Shown: positions 1-12,030 of the stretch, in pieces
Layout: each line of letters begins with the position of its first letter
Position numbering within the stretch: the first letter of the stretch is position 1
NCBI GenBank assembly: GCA_027943335.1
Contig: BSBK01007858.1
Location: forward strand, 373,501-437,500
Source of the DNA: Chamaecyparis obtusa
Lineage: Eukaryota > Streptophyta > Pinopsida > Cupressales > Cupressaceae
DNA: 64,000 nt
Direction of reading: 5' to 3'
The notes under the pieces: generated by a model
Database searches by the model: none
Told to the model about the DNA's origin: nothing
The model's input: only the letters and a program-made list of their open reading frames with translations
Program-made: the position numbers and the translations under genes

Positions 1-175
1 GAAAAATCCTAATTACATCACTTAAGAAGCCTTTTTGGACTTTTGATCTCATATCACAAGTTTAAACAAAAAATAATTACTTGCAATTGGACTTTAAAAC
101 CCCACTTTCAAGTAACTCAATTCATTATTTTCTCTTAGAATATAGCACAAAATTAAGCCTACGATAGCTAAAAAT

Positions 176-1181
176 TGTTGGAAATAACAACAAGAAACTA
201 AGAGAGGGAGGCGGGGGGGTGGGGGCTGGGGTGAATCAATTGCACTCAAAACACTAAATAAAAAACTTCTCAAAACCCTTAAAGTTGTAAAACCTTATTC
301 ACTTATGCTTTGTTACCCATATGCATAGAATAAAAAATGTAAACATAAATTAGTAAGAAACAAACATCACATAACACAAATATTTCTTATCGTGGAAACC
401 CAAATAGGGTAAAAACCATGATGGGGATGGTACCCATAATAAGTATACTACCTTGTTAGAATTATAGATGATTATAATAAGGGGAATTCATAAGAATTCA
501 TACACACTTCCTAGAGCACACTACTCAAACACCTTAGGCACCCACCCAAGGAAGTCTCATTGGCTCACAAACACCAAACATACTACAATCTATTACATAG
601 AATGAACTATGAGTAGCATCTTTATATGCTTGATTAGTTCCTTTTAAGTACAATCAGATCTATTGCTACAACTCTTTTTGCCTCATGAAAACAAGAAATT
701 CATCCTTCAGTAGATCTATAAAAAAACTAAAAAACAAACCCCTGGCATCTACAACAAAAATATATCCTACGCAACACATGAATTCAAACCCTTCTTCATC
801 ATATTTATCAAGAAATAAGTCGACAAAACCTAATTTTCAAACATCCAACTCATAGCACCAAAATAAACCATTAGGATCACAATGCTCTTTCCAAACACAT
901 CCTTGATGCATCACAACACCTTGAGCTTGTAACCACAACCCTAAAATGTTTTATCGACCTTTCATAAGCCATTTTATGATCTTATTTTAGCATATTGGCC
1001 TATAACAAAAAAAATTCTTCAAATTCATTGAAATTTGTCACCTTGATCAATGTAAACAATGTAGACTTCCAACACATCATGCACATAACCTTAGATCATT
1101 CTAAGGCATCATTTAAGCTCAAACAAATAAACAAATTCATCACATTTTAAAAAAATTCTAGTAATTCTTGCCCTCGCATCA
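176..1181 (-). mobile_element. Copia-type (SIRE-like) LTR, minus strand
   Basis: Read on the minus strand this starts TGATGCGAGG and ends in CCAACA. Near its end is the C-rich tract followed by TCTC (here 200-235 as G-rich plus-strand sequence next to GGTGAATCAA) that also marks the other copia-type LTR ends in this window. It contains the 'gggtaaaaaccatgatgggg' type segment shared with those LTRs. A G-rich tract resembling a polypurine tract abuts its 5' side (about 1185-1200), so it is probably a 3' LTR rather than a solo LTR. The far-end target duplication was not found. Boundaries are inferred from TG/CA ends. Confidence 0.55.
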
Positions 1182-1976
1182 ATATTGTTACCCCCCATTG
1201 GAACACTTGTAACTACCTTGGGAATTATTAGAATGAAAAATCCTTCAAATGGTAGATACATTGAAATTACTTTTACATATTCCCAACTGCATGAAAAAAT
1301 ATCTTTTCATATGATCTTTTTCCAACACAATCTCTACAACTCTGTAACGCAATGTCACTGTCAAATAGTGAAATGACAAGTCTTCCTCTGAGACACCATA
1401 ACTCACTTGAATCATCATGTCAGCATCTAAAACCTTACGTAAAATATGTAGGCAACCTCTACAACATCCCATGAGGTGCACAACTCCTCATCTTTAGTAA
1501 AAATTCTACGCAACTTATATGATCATTCCATGTTACTGATAAAATTGTATAATAAGCATTCATATTATACAATAGACATATAATCAAGATGAACAAACAT
1601 CTATATATTGTGAGAAACACATTGTCATCAAAAGATAGACATGTTTAAATCAGTGACAACACATCCAAATTTCCAACAAAAATGACCAGGATTCAAAAGC
1701 CAAGAGACCTAGGAGGAAAATAAAACTAAAAACAAACAATCCAAACAAGAAAAATCAAACAAAGACTAGAGATTTCCAAAAATTGAGCACTTGTGGTCAT
1801 GAGATAAAAACCTGATGTTGTAAGAAAAAGAAAGAAAAACTAAATGAAAATCTCTGAAAATGGCATTTGTAGGATGATAAAATTAGGCCAATTCAAGGTA
1901 TAATCATTTTCCTTCAAAAAACATCTTAATAATACCTATATTAGAGAGTTTTAAATTACAAACTCATGAAAAATTG
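1182..1976 (-). other. Presumed internal remnant of the copia element, no recognisable gene
   Basis: This stretch lies on the internal side of the LTR at 176-1181. A short minus-strand frame (1245-1481, 78 codons) matches nothing I recognise. The remainder is A-rich and full of stops in every frame. I see no protein motif, RNA gene or tandem repeat. It could be the 3' untranslated part of a copia element. Confidence 0.3.
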
Positions 1977-3048
1977 CGTAGGGTTACCCAATTTTGTGAA
2001 TACAAAATTGTTGATAATGGTTTGAGCCTCTTGTTATCCAAGAAATAGAAGGAGGGTTCCATTCAAGTGTTTTTGGTAAAGGGTATCACCTAAGAGGGTG
2101 TAATAAGAGGCATGGTGAATAAAGGTATAATGTTGGTTAGTGGTAAGGTGAGCTAGTATGGTTTCATCATGGAGATAGGCATAAATTTCTTGATACCAAG
2201 GGGATTTAGGACCAACAATATCACACACCCTTTCAAATTTTGGCATGTCATAAGTAGGGACCATAAGGTTCTCAAATGGAAGATCACACTAATGACTATT
2301 CTCAAGAATAGAAATTAAAGATCCAATAGTATCCATGGCATCAGTAGCTTTGTTTATTACTCTAGGGATTTGTTGGAATTGAATCTCCATAAAGTGTTTT
2401 CTCAATTCTTCAACCATCCAATGGTAGGGAGGCATCTTAACATCCTTAATTTGATACTCATCATTGACTTGTTTGACAATAAACTATGAATCACCAAAGA
2501 CAAGTAGGCTAGTGATCTTCCATCTAATAGCCAAGCAGAGTTTTGTAACCAAAGCTTCATATTCTGCAATGTTGTTTATGCATTCAAAGGTCATCTTATA
2601 ACACTTTTGTATATAATCTCCTTGATTTTTTATGAACAATATGCCTACCCTTGATCCTTTCTGTGTGTATGATCCATCAAAGTATAGCTTCCATTGTATG
2701 ATTGAGGTAACAATCATGATTGCATCATCAAGGAATTCTACTCTGAAGGTATGATCTCCAAGGAGAGGGGATTTTTCTAGCTAATATGCGATGACTTGTC
2801 CATTGATTTCTTTATGATCCACATACTCAATATAAAACTCACTAAGAACCGTTACCCACTTTTTTGTGCCTCTAGTGAGAGCTACCTTAACGTAAGCTAC
2901 TTGATAGGATCAATCTTTGCAATGAGCTCGGTCTTATGATTAAGCATATAATGTCAAAGTTTCTGTGTATAGAATACAATGGCCAAAAATTCTCGTTATA
3001 TAGGTGTTTAATTCAGTTGATATCCAACAAAAAAATTGTTGATGTTGT
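1977..3048 (-). pseudogene. Decayed Ty3/gypsy pol fragment (RNase H, second RNase H, start of integrase), Tat-like
   Basis: On the minus strand the order is the end of the RT-linked RNase H (REFLAIVFYTQKL, HYMLNHKTELIAKIDPIK around 2900-3000), then a second RNase H-like domain with YFDGS, NNIAEYEAL and FGDS around 2480-2690, then a linker and the stretch before the integrase zinc finger (SPWYQEIYAYLHD, GDTLYQKHLNGT around 2040-2200). A second, archaeal-type RNase H between RNase H and integrase is known from the Tat/Ogre/Retand lineages of plant Ty3/gypsy. Stops and frameshifts are frequent. The 5' part is cut off at 3049, where a copia LTR begins, so this is the oldest layer of the nest. Confidence 0.75.
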
Positions 3049-4129
3049 TGTTAGAAAGTAAAGTCCACCAAGATAACTGAGAGTGGGGGGTGAATCAGTT
3101 ATGTAATAAAAAAAAATTATTAACCTTATTATATTTGAAATGTGTAATCAACATAAACAATAGCCATAGAAAGATAATCATACACAATGACACCAGATTT
3201 GTTAACTAGGGAACCTCTTGATCAGAGAGTAAACCCTAGTGGGGATGGTACCCACAAAAGATGTACTAATATGAAAATTCCTTGTGAGAGGATGGACTCT
3301 GTTAGGAGTCTTATGAAATACATTTGCTACATATCAGCCCCTATTAGGAGTTAAGGAAGACAGAAGGACCCACTATCCAAACAACTTCAAGGGAAAGATC
3401 ATTGAACACATTGTCCAATTGATCTTTGTATTATCCAAACAAAATAATACCAATTATTATTGATATCAACAACTTCTCTTCTCCTCTCTAACTGTGCCAA
3501 AACCACACCAAATTATTCACCAGACCTCAATACCAGATTTGCTCACTTTGCATCACATATCAATCCCTTAGATCACTTATTCACATTACTTCACATTTGC
3601 ATCATCATATATCATCTTCTCAATTAAGGAAAACAATCCTTCCTTTATACCTTGCACAATATTTCATAATTGAGTCGTCCAATCAAGCTTAACCAATTAC
3701 AAAATATAAAGCATTACACATTATGTAATATTTCCATAATTACATAAAATTGTCAGATCACAAACTTAATAAATCATCACATGTGCAACCTCTAACTATG
3801 ATGACTCATCCAGGTCACCTCTGCAATGTCTTCAACCTCTGTATAACTTTTCTTGACTAGATTTTAACCCTATTAGGAGATATAATCCGATTATCACAAA
3901 CTGCTTCTCAAGAACACTGTTAGAATACAGTTTCCACTAGATTACTCATAACTGACGCAAATACTTGAATTTATGTATGTTCTCTTAACCACAATATCAG
4001 GACACCATACAAAACATGTCCTCAACTTCACATAACCTCATCTACAATATACTATGTGCGCTAATCCAAACTATGTCTGCTATTATGCTAATCTTTAGTA
4101 TAATCAATGTGTTGACATCAATGAAAAAT
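3049..4129 (-). mobile_element. Copia 3' LTR, distal part (split by an insertion)
   Basis: On the minus strand the LTR ends in CTTTCTAACA at 3049. Just inside is the C-rich segment (3073-3100) typical of the copia LTR ends here, and the conserved 'aaccctagtggggatggtac' segment lies near 3220-3250. At 4129 it stops at a five-base AAAAT, which is repeated at 11709-11713, where the same LTR resumes. Together with 11714-11793 the LTR is about 1.16 kb. It is inserted into the gypsy pol relic to its left. Confidence 0.7.
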
Positions 4130-5573
4130 TGTAATGTCCCCGTTTTTAAGTCTATTGGGATTAGTTTGGTTTGGTGACCCTTGCAAGCTAATAAGGTGGC
4201 CAGAGGGGCTCAGTGGGCAAAGCCAGTGTTGGGATTCCATTTTGGAGGTTTAGATTACCAGGTCTGCTCTTCGTTCAGATCAATTTGGTCAACTTACTAT
4301 TTTTAGTAAGTGGTATTTTGGGCTATGGCCAGATTTAGTAGGGCATCTGCACAGGGTGTCAGATGTTTCAGGATCAAGTTTTAGGGAATCTCTAGTTTGA
4401 GAGACTTACCATTTATAGTAAGTCTATTTTTGGTAGTTGGCTATTTGTGGCAGTTGGTTATTTCTAGCAGGGCAGTTGAAGTTTGAGGATTGATGTTAGA
4501 AATGAGTTTGCATAATTAGTGGGGTTCACTAGCTTTTAATTTTAAAGTTATTGTTATTAAATTAAATTATTTTAATTTAATAACTTTATTACTTTATAAC
4601 TTTAATGCTATAAAATGAAGTTATGATTAAAAAGCCTTTCAAGTGAAAAAAGTGAAGTTGAAGCTTTTTCTGAAAAAACTATGTATTCAATTCAAAAAAG
4701 CACTTTCATTATCCATTGTTCATTTTGATAAAAATTATGAAGTCTTTTATTGAGAGCTTTCAACAAGGGTTTGAGGACTGGTTCCTCTCTACTGCACTTT
4801 GAATTATTCTTGTGGTGGTGAATTGTGCATTTGATTTTGTTGAAGAAATTCTGATAATTCATGGCTGCGAATTGATGCTGATGTATATCAATTTGGTTCA
4901 AATATAAATTGAATCCATTCCTTCTACAGCTAGGGTTTGATTTTTCTCTATATTTGGAGGCTATTGTTGGTTAGGGAGGTTGTTGTATCTCCAACGAGGT
5001 TTCTTTTAATTCTGATTGAGCTACCTCCACATTTTTCCAAACCTACGAATTTATTCCAAAAGGTGGCTTATTAATTTGGGAAGCCACATTTTTTGTCTTG
5101 GTGTTGTGAGTGGCTAGTATTCAGCCACGTGAATCTTTCCTTGGGTTGTGTGAAGTCTTCCAGCTGCGACTTCATCATTATGGTGGATGTGTGTTCTTTG
5201 TTGGGTTGTGTGTGATACCTTAGGCCCTACATTAATAATTTAAGGGGCTACATTTGGATTTTAAGGAGCTGCGTTCATAATTTTGGTGACTTGCATTTCA
5301 TACCTGGTAGCTTCTCTCCATCCTGAAGATGTACATAATTCATCCTAAGGTGCAATTCACCTATATTGTTAATTGGCTAGTGTTAAATATAAGCAAATAG
5401 TTAAGTATGAATGTTTCAGTGAATTGTAAAAGTTAGAATAAGTTGATATTTTATTTATTTAATTCTTGGAAGTTTATGTGGAATTCATATTTTGTCAAAA
5501 CAATAAAAAAAGTGTTAGTAAATTTGGGAAATTTATAATAATAATAGCAAGGAGCTAGACATGCTCTTTATAG
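4130..5573 (+). repeat. 5' LTR of the pol-less element
   Basis: It starts TGTAATGTCC and ends just before the primer site at 5574. Its reverse complement matches 10265-11708 over the full length, for example the 'cagctagggtttg' region near 4929 against 10893-10913. A short antisense frame (4692-4901) recurs at the matching place of the other copy. Confidence 0.85.
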
Positions 5574-5586
5574 TGGTATCAGAGCA
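5574..5586 (+). other. Primer binding site, tRNA-Met type
   Basis: TGGTATCAGAGCA directly follows the LTR. This is complementary to the 3' end of plant initiator tRNA-Met and is the usual primer site of plant LTR elements. Confidence 0.85.
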
Positions 5587-5670
5587 TTTTTCCTACCATC
5601 CTATGGGGTCTGGATTCATTTATAGTCTGAAGTTATTTAAAAGTGATCAGCACTTCCACTTTCCCTAGCT

Positions 5671-7332
5671 ATGGATAAATACAGGAGGCTTAGTTCTGGA
5701 AGTCATCGAAGTAGTATGGGAAAAAGAGAGGAATTAAATGCTTTAGTAGAAAGTATGGAGAGACTTAGATTATATTAGTGGAGATTGATAGAGAGTTTTT
5801 CAGATCCAGTGATAGTAGATAGGGCAGCGAGGTATATGGTCTCTGCCTTTAGAAGGGCGACATCAAGTTTGCAGGGGAGAAGGCTGGAGTTTTCTCCGAT
5901 AGGTGTCCATGATGTTGATGTTCCTTTATCTAGTACAACACATGCTATTCCTATCCACAGTGGTGATGATGGATTTATTTCATAGGAACCAGTGGATGTT
6001 TCAGTACCCTTGGTCAATAGCAGCGCTGAGCATCTATAGGTTGAGGCTCCTAGAGCAGTCACTACAGATTGTATAGAGGCAACTGATGCTATAGTTATCA
6101 CTAAGTGTTCAGACTCTTCTATGGAGGGAGTAGTTATTGGAGATTTTTATGTTAGTTGTAGTAGTGATGCTCCAGTTCAGGAGGTAGTTGCTTCCTCAGA
6201 TGGGATTGGTGCATGTATGGAGTCTCTCAATGGTGATGTTGGTGATTTAGGTACCACAATGGAGTCAATTGATGATAGTTCATGCTCCAACATTATTGAT
6301 GCACAACCTGATGTTGAGTCATGTGTGTAGAGTCAGGTGTCAATAGTTGAGATTTCAATAGGAGATGTGGGAGCTGATAGTATAGACACATCTGATGACA
6401 CTTTTGAGGATGTTATGAGCTACTTTGGAGATGACACCCCCTATGAGATGTTGGATGATAACTATGAGGAGCATATGAGCTCTGACAACTCAGAGGTTTA
6501 TGATAGCAGTCGCAATGTGGGATCAGTACAGGAGATAGTGGTTTTTTCCTATGTTGAGGAAGTGAGCATGGAGCTTTCTAGTGATGATACTCAGGATGGG
6601 AGTGTTGCAGTTGATTTAGGTGACGTAGTTTCATTCCATAGTATAGTTGATTCACATAACGACATTGAGTCGTGTATGCAACCAGAGTTAGTGGAGGATT
6701 TGTGGATAGATGATATGGACACTAGCATCACAGACATTGTCGATGTTGAGAGCGAGGATGATGAGTGTTGTAGTGTTTCTGGTTTCCTATATCTGACTTT
6801 GGGTGTGGACTTAGTGTTGTCATATGGTGGTGGTGGGTTCTAGGATTCTTCATTACAGGGACTCACAGATGAGGAGGGGGAAGCATATGAGTGGCAAGAG
6901 TTTGTTATAGCTAGGGCTTCCACTTCTAGAGAGGGGGTTACTTCGTCAGTGACTCATGAGGATGATTCTACCTATAGCAAGACATGTTTGACTTATCGAA
7001 CCTTGGGGGAGGACTCTAAGTTGTTGGTGAGTGAGGATGGATCTTAGGGTCTAGATTGTCAGGTGGTTGCAGAGGATGAGGTAGCTAGAGATGGTGTTGA
7101 GTTGGATTTAATAGTAGCTTCCTCGGGATTAGATGAGGACAAGTCTGATACCTGCACTTAGTTTGTATATGTGTACTCAAATGAAAGTACATAGAGATAA
7201 AATGATCTTGAGAGAATTTTGTTGGATGTAGCTTCCTCTCATAGTGTGGATAGCACAGTTGAGGTTATTCATAGGAGGCCCATTGTGCAAAGTCATCATG
7301 TGACTAGCCAGTTCTGAGTTGATGAGAGAGAT
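5671..7332 (+). pseudogene. Acidic, Ser/Asp/Glu/Val-rich element protein, first part, decayed
   Basis: Starting at the ATG at 5671 (MDKYRRLSSGSHRSS), one frame runs for about 550 codons to the solo LTR insertion at 7338, broken only by stops (for example 5776, 5983, 6328, 6841). Most of these stops are TAG. The basic start (about 20 residues) is followed by a long acidic region rich in Asp, Glu, Ser and Val with repeated SxDDT or DVxS-like stretches. There are no CCHC knuckles, no capsid-like domain and no protease or polymerase motif. The position between primer site and polypurine tract is where gag normally sits. It is not a Gag I can recognise. The acidic composition may simply reflect a disordered protein. 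Confidence 0.5.
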
Positions 7333-7337
7333 ATTAC

Positions 7338-8640
7338 TGTTGGAGATTTGCCAACAAGCCAGTACTGATTGTATGTTTTTCATTGATGACAACATATGGA
7401 AAGTAGCATGCGTGGAAGTATTATGCAGTAATCTTTCAGTATATATAGCATGGACATGATATCAGCATGATATCATGGGCGCAGAGGTTAACTGTTAGTA
7501 CAAATAGTTATATAGTAGGTTGTGTCACCAGTGTTCCTAACAGAGTAACAGGTGGTGTTCTATGTATGGTTGTCTGTACAGTTGTCATGGAGCCTTATGT
7601 GCTTGGATATATGTTGAAGACATGTTAGTGATGTTACATTCATGGACATAGAGTCTGATGATCAGTAGAAGTGAAGTTATGTAGTCGCTAATCGCTAGTA
7701 GCAGTTTCCTGTGTTTATTCAGAAGAGCTGACAGAGATTTTATTGGTTCTCGAGTTTTGCCTATCATTTGGGTATGCACCCTTGGATTTAAGCTTAGAGA
7801 AGAGTTATTGATGTTCAGTTAAGAGTGCATGAATTAATTCAGCTTGAGGAGAAAGATACAGTTGTTTTGGTAGAGTCGACAGTGTGTAACGTGCGTCTAC
7901 AATTATCTTATTAGACAGGTCCCAGAATGTGTTGCGTGCTTAGTAGAGCTGACTGAATTGTTATTGGAGTTTGTTATGGTTTCTCTAATATGATTTCAAG
8001 GTGGTTCTAATAGGTTGACTTGATTATATCATTTAGAGGAAAGATATTTATAAGAAGTCATTTGTGATTGCTTGAGTGTGGTTCATAGTTGATTAAGCAT
8101 AGCAGAGCAGAGTGTGTGAAGTGTTGAGCCATCTGAAGAAGGTCTATGTGACCAAGTAAGTATTTGTGCTATACATTGGAACTGATCTAGACAGCAGGTC
8201 TAAGCGTAGTTCACCAAGATCTAGATATACTGTGTATCGGTTATTCAAAAGGTTGTAGCCTTCGCCCCTTTGAGAAGTGAGCTCTTGGACAATGTGTCCT
8301 CTCCCCTAACAGGGACTATTGTAAAAGACTCCTAACAGGGTCTGACCCTTGACTAGGTCTACTGTACTAAATATATTGTAAAGCAACCCCTAACAAGGTT
8401 AAGGATCTTCTAACAAGGATCATAATACACTAGTATAGAATATTAGTGGGTGTCAATTCCCACTGGGGTTTTTACCTATTTGGGTTTCCCCGTAACCAAA
8501 ATATTGGTGTTGTGTTCAAGTGTTCTTGCATTGTGTTTATGCTTATGCTTTATATGCTTAGTTGGATAAAGAATTGAATCTTGTAGATAATTGATTCACT
8601 CGCCCCCCCTCTCAGTTATCTCTTGGGACTATTCCTAACA
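7338..8640 (+). mobile_element. Solo copia-type LTR, with target duplication ATTAC
   Basis: It runs from TGTTGGAGAT to CCTAACA and is flanked by ATTAC on both sides (7333-7337 and 8641-8645). The end carries the C-rich box and CTCAGT (8601-8616), and the middle has the 'ccctaacagggactattg' and 'cactggggtttttacctatt' segments shared with the other copia LTRs. No primer site follows, so this is a solo LTR left by recombination between two LTRs. It interrupts the reading frame of the host element. Confidence 0.9.
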
Positions 8641-9775
8641 ATTACTTCTACTCTCAAGCATTTTGATGCCACTCTTCATTTGTTGGTTGTTAATGGTTGG
8701 GTGCTCCTATGATAGATGATCATAGTGGCGGTTACCTTTCCTTGACAAAGATTCATTTCTTGCGGGAGGTTGTCAGGATTTTGAGACATAATTATTTACA
8801 GTTGGTAGCCGACTGAGATCACCTAGTTGAGTGGGGGAGTATAGCATATGAGGCATTGATGGATAGAGAGGAGGAGGTGAGTGATCTTACTCAGGAGCTC
8901 ACAGTTACTACTGAGGCTTTAGAGGGCACTCAGCGGGCTCTTTAAGAGTTATAGATCTAGTTAGAGGAGGTGACCATGGAGTTAGAGCATTTACGGTCCA
9001 CACCAACCCCAGACCCAGTTCAATTGCACATTGAGGTGGTTGGTGGTGAGTTTTCTCCTATAGTTGGTGATGAGGAACATGGTGATGTGGTAGACACATC
9101 TGTTCAGGATATGGGAGCACTTCGTACGAATGAGATAGGAGTACCAGTGGAGTCAAGCTCTCAGGTTGATTTGCTTTCTTTTGCTGGCAGTGAATCTATT
9201 TCACATCTCACATAGCTGATACCAAGGGATAGTGGTTGTGCAACATTTTCACAAGGGTCACCTATGGATTGTAGTAGAGCAATTTGATGCTTCCATGTAT
9301 AATTTCTACTGCATCGATTCATTCATGGAGTATTTACTTGAGAGTGCAGATGTGCGAGAGGATTCATATAAAGTGTCTAATGGTATTCTCATCTGAGGCT
9401 CTTGTGCTATTTGGAGGTTGGTAGGGAATATTGTGGAGACTCTATCTACTATGTTTCCCCATAGGGATTTCAAGGTTGGGTTTGTCGAGAGGGTTTCTCT
9501 GGTTCCTACCCAGCCTGCAGTTATGTAGAATCAGATATTGGAGTCATCTCATGATTCCCAGTTTGGTAATGATGAGCTATTGATGGAGATTGGGGTTTCC
9601 TACCGGTAGTATACAGTGGGGTATGTTCATCATTTGTCTTTTGATCCACAGGTAGAAGATTTGATCTCATGCAAGGGTAGACTGACTTCAGTGTCCTACC
9701 ATCCATTATGGGATGGATTAGCACCATCTTTTGCAGATGGAATTGGGAGTTACAAGTTAGAATATTGGTAGAATC
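8641..9775 (+). pseudogene. Acidic element protein, second part, decayed
   Basis: Coding character resumes after the solo LTR. A Glu/Leu-rich segment (8870-9000; EEVSDLTQELTVTTEALEG) looks coiled-coil. An acidic stretch follows (8970-9215), then a frame around 9450-9775 with FGNDELLMEIGVSY and SYHPLWDGLAPSFADG. Stops are again mainly TAG (for example after EYW at about 9770). I do not recognise the protein. 9776-10164 is T/G-rich with short hydrophobic frames and no clear gene. Confidence 0.4.
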
Positions 9776-10164
9776 CACACACCCAGGACCATTTATCAAA
9801 GGTTAGAGTTGGTAACAGTTATTCCAGCAGATTTGGTCATTATTTTCTTCTTAGTGCAGTTGGGTGTCAGTGTGAGTTAGATAGGGACTCAAGTTTTGGC
9901 AGAATTGATGTTTCACTTGGGTTTAGTTCCACTGGGTTGTTTTATGCATCGGCATCTGTAGTTGGTCTTCAGATGGTATTTTTATTGATGTCAATTATTT
10001 GGGTGTCGAGGGTAGTTTCTCAAATGTTGGTGTTTGTACTGGTGTTGTTGGGATTTTCTTCATAGGAGTATGGTGAGGATCGGGACATTACTTATGACCA
10101 TCCTTGGGATTCAGGTGGTTTGTGATGTTGCTTGTTTTTTTGATTGCTTGAGGATAAGAAATCT

Positions 10165-10264
10165 TGGGAAGGGAGGACTATAATGTCCCCATTTTTTAGT
10201 CTATTGGTATTAGTTTGGTTTGGCGACCAAACTAATACCCTTGTAAGCTAATCAAGTGATCAGC
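10165..10264 (+). other. Polypurine tract and first 86 bases of a direct 3' LTR
   Basis: GGGAAGGGAGGAC (to 10178) is a polypurine tract at the normal place before a 3' LTR. From 10179 the sequence matches the start of the 5' LTR (TATAATGTCC for TGTAATGTCC) for 86 bases, then jumps at 10264/10265 to the end of an LTR in the opposite orientation. Confidence 0.75.
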
Positions 10265-11708
10265 CTACAAAGAGCCTGTCTAGCTCCTTGCTATTATTAT
10301 TATAAATTTCCCAAATTTGCTAACACTTTTTTTTTTGTTTTGACAAAATATGAATTCCACATAAACTTCCAGGAATTAAATAAATTAAATATCAACTTAT
10401 TCTAACTTCTACAATTCATAGTAACATTCATACTTAACTATTTGCTTATATTTAACACCAACCAATTAACTATATAGGCAAATTTCACCTTAGGATGAAT
10501 TATGTACATCTTCAGGATGGAAAGCGGTTGCCAGGTATGAAACGCAAGTCACCAAAATTATGAACGCAGCTTCTTAAAATCCAAATGCAGCCCCTTAAAT
10601 TATTAATGTAGGGCCTGAGGTATCACACGCAGCCCAACAAAGAACACGCAACCACCATAATGATGAAGTCATAGCTGGAAGACTTCATGCAACCCAAGGA
10701 AAGACTCACGTGGCTAAATACTGGCCACTCATAGCACCAAGACAAAAAAATGTGGCTTCCTAGGTTAATATGCCACCTTTTGGAATAAATTCATAGGTCT
10801 GGAAAAATGTGGAGGTAGCTCAATCAGAATTAAATGCAACCTCGTTGGAGATACAACAGCCTCCCTAGCCAACAATAGCCTCCAGATACAGAGAAAAATT
10901 GAACCCCAGCTGTAGAAGGAATGGATTCAATTTATATTTGAACCAAATTGATATACATCAGCATCAATTCATGGCCATGAATTATCAGAATTTCTTCAGC
11001 AGAATCAAATGCACAATTCACCACCACAAGAATGATTCAAAGTGCAGTAGAGAGGAATCAGTCCGCAAACCCTTGTTGAAAGCTCTCAACAAAGACTTCA
11101 TAATTTTTATCAAAATGAACAATGGATAATGAAAGTGCTTTTTTGAATTGAATATATAGTTTTTTTAGAAAAAGCTTCAACTTCACTTTTTTAACTTAAA
11201 AGGATTTTTAATCATAACTTCACTTTATAACATTAAAGTTATAAATTAATAAAGTTATTAAATTAAAATAATTTAATCTAATAACGATAACTTTAAAATT
11301 AAAAGTCACTGAACCCCACTGACTGCGCAAACTCATTTCTGACATCAATCCTCAAACTTTGACTTCCCTACCAAAAATAACCAACTGCCACAAATAGCCA
11401 ACTGCCAAAAATAGACTTACTATAAATAGTAAGTCTCTCAAACTGAAGATTCCCTTAAACTCAATCTTGAAACATCTGACACCCCGTGCAAACGCCCTAC
11501 TAAATCTGGCCATACCCCAAAATACCACTTACTAAAAATAGTAAGTTGACCAAATTGATCCAAACGAAGAGCAGAGCTGGTAATCTAAACCTCTAGAATG
11601 GAATCCCAACACTAGCTCCGCCCATTGACCCCCTTTGATCACCTGATTAGCCTACGAAGGTCGCTGAACCAAACTAATCCCAATAGACTAAAAAATGAGG
11701 ACATTACA
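10265..11708 (-). repeat. Inverted full-length LTR at the 3' end of the element
   Basis: This is the reverse complement of 4130-5573, from the LTR's downstream end (10265, matching CTCTTTATAG as CTACAAAGAG) to its TGTAATGTCC start (11699-11708). Its outer edge meets the AAAAT target duplication, so both outer ends of the insertion are LTR starts. See the finding on this structure. Confidence 0.85.
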
Positions 11709-12030
11709 AAAATACAGTCATGAATGCAACATTGACTACACCAAAAATACTAGAATACTCCCCCATAGGACATATTCAACATTCATGCTAACAATCTCCC
11801 CCATTGGAATTGATGACAACATAGATGAAAAACATCCAGGTTCCATGAAAACCAAAATACAATACTATTGATCTACTTTAACTTTTCAAATCCTCTTCAT
11901 TAATCATCAAATCCTCTTCATCAATCATTAAAGGTTTTTCATGTATCCTTCTCCCCCATTGACATAAATGACAAAGTAAGCATCACTATGTCAATTCAAT
12001 ACAATATTGAATGTCTAAAGACACTATTTG
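11709..12030 (-). mobile_element. Copia LTR start, polypurine tract and 3' untranslated part
   Basis: 11714-11793 completes the interrupted copia LTR. On the minus strand the LTR begins TGTTAGCATG at 11793, right after GGGGGAGAT, a polypurine tract. The sequence before it, 'gttgtcatcaattccaatgg', is typical of the region before the 3' LTR in SIRE-like copia elements. The remainder to 12030 is noncoding. Confidence 0.7.

Larger units (their letters stand above)
4130..11708 (+). mobile_element. Pol-less LTR retroelement with an inverted 3' LTR
   Basis: A 1.44-kb LTR (4130-5573) is followed by a tRNA-Met primer site, an acidic reading frame, a purine-rich tract and the first 86 bases of a second LTR. 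The rest of the second LTR is present in reverse orientation (10265-11708). The unit is flanked by matching AAAAT (4125-4129 and 11709-11713), so the whole structure behaves as one insertion, inside a copia LTR. No reverse transcriptase, integrase or protease motif is visible, so it must have depended on another element for transposition. LTR shape (TGTAATGTCC start, TGGTATCAGAGC primer site) suggests Ty3/gypsy affinity, but without pol this is inference. Confidence 0.75.

Noticed and set aside
5574..5586. tRNA gene suggested by the match to tRNA-Met
   Set aside because: Only the 12-13 base primer complement is present. There is no cloverleaf around it, here or at the other primer sites.
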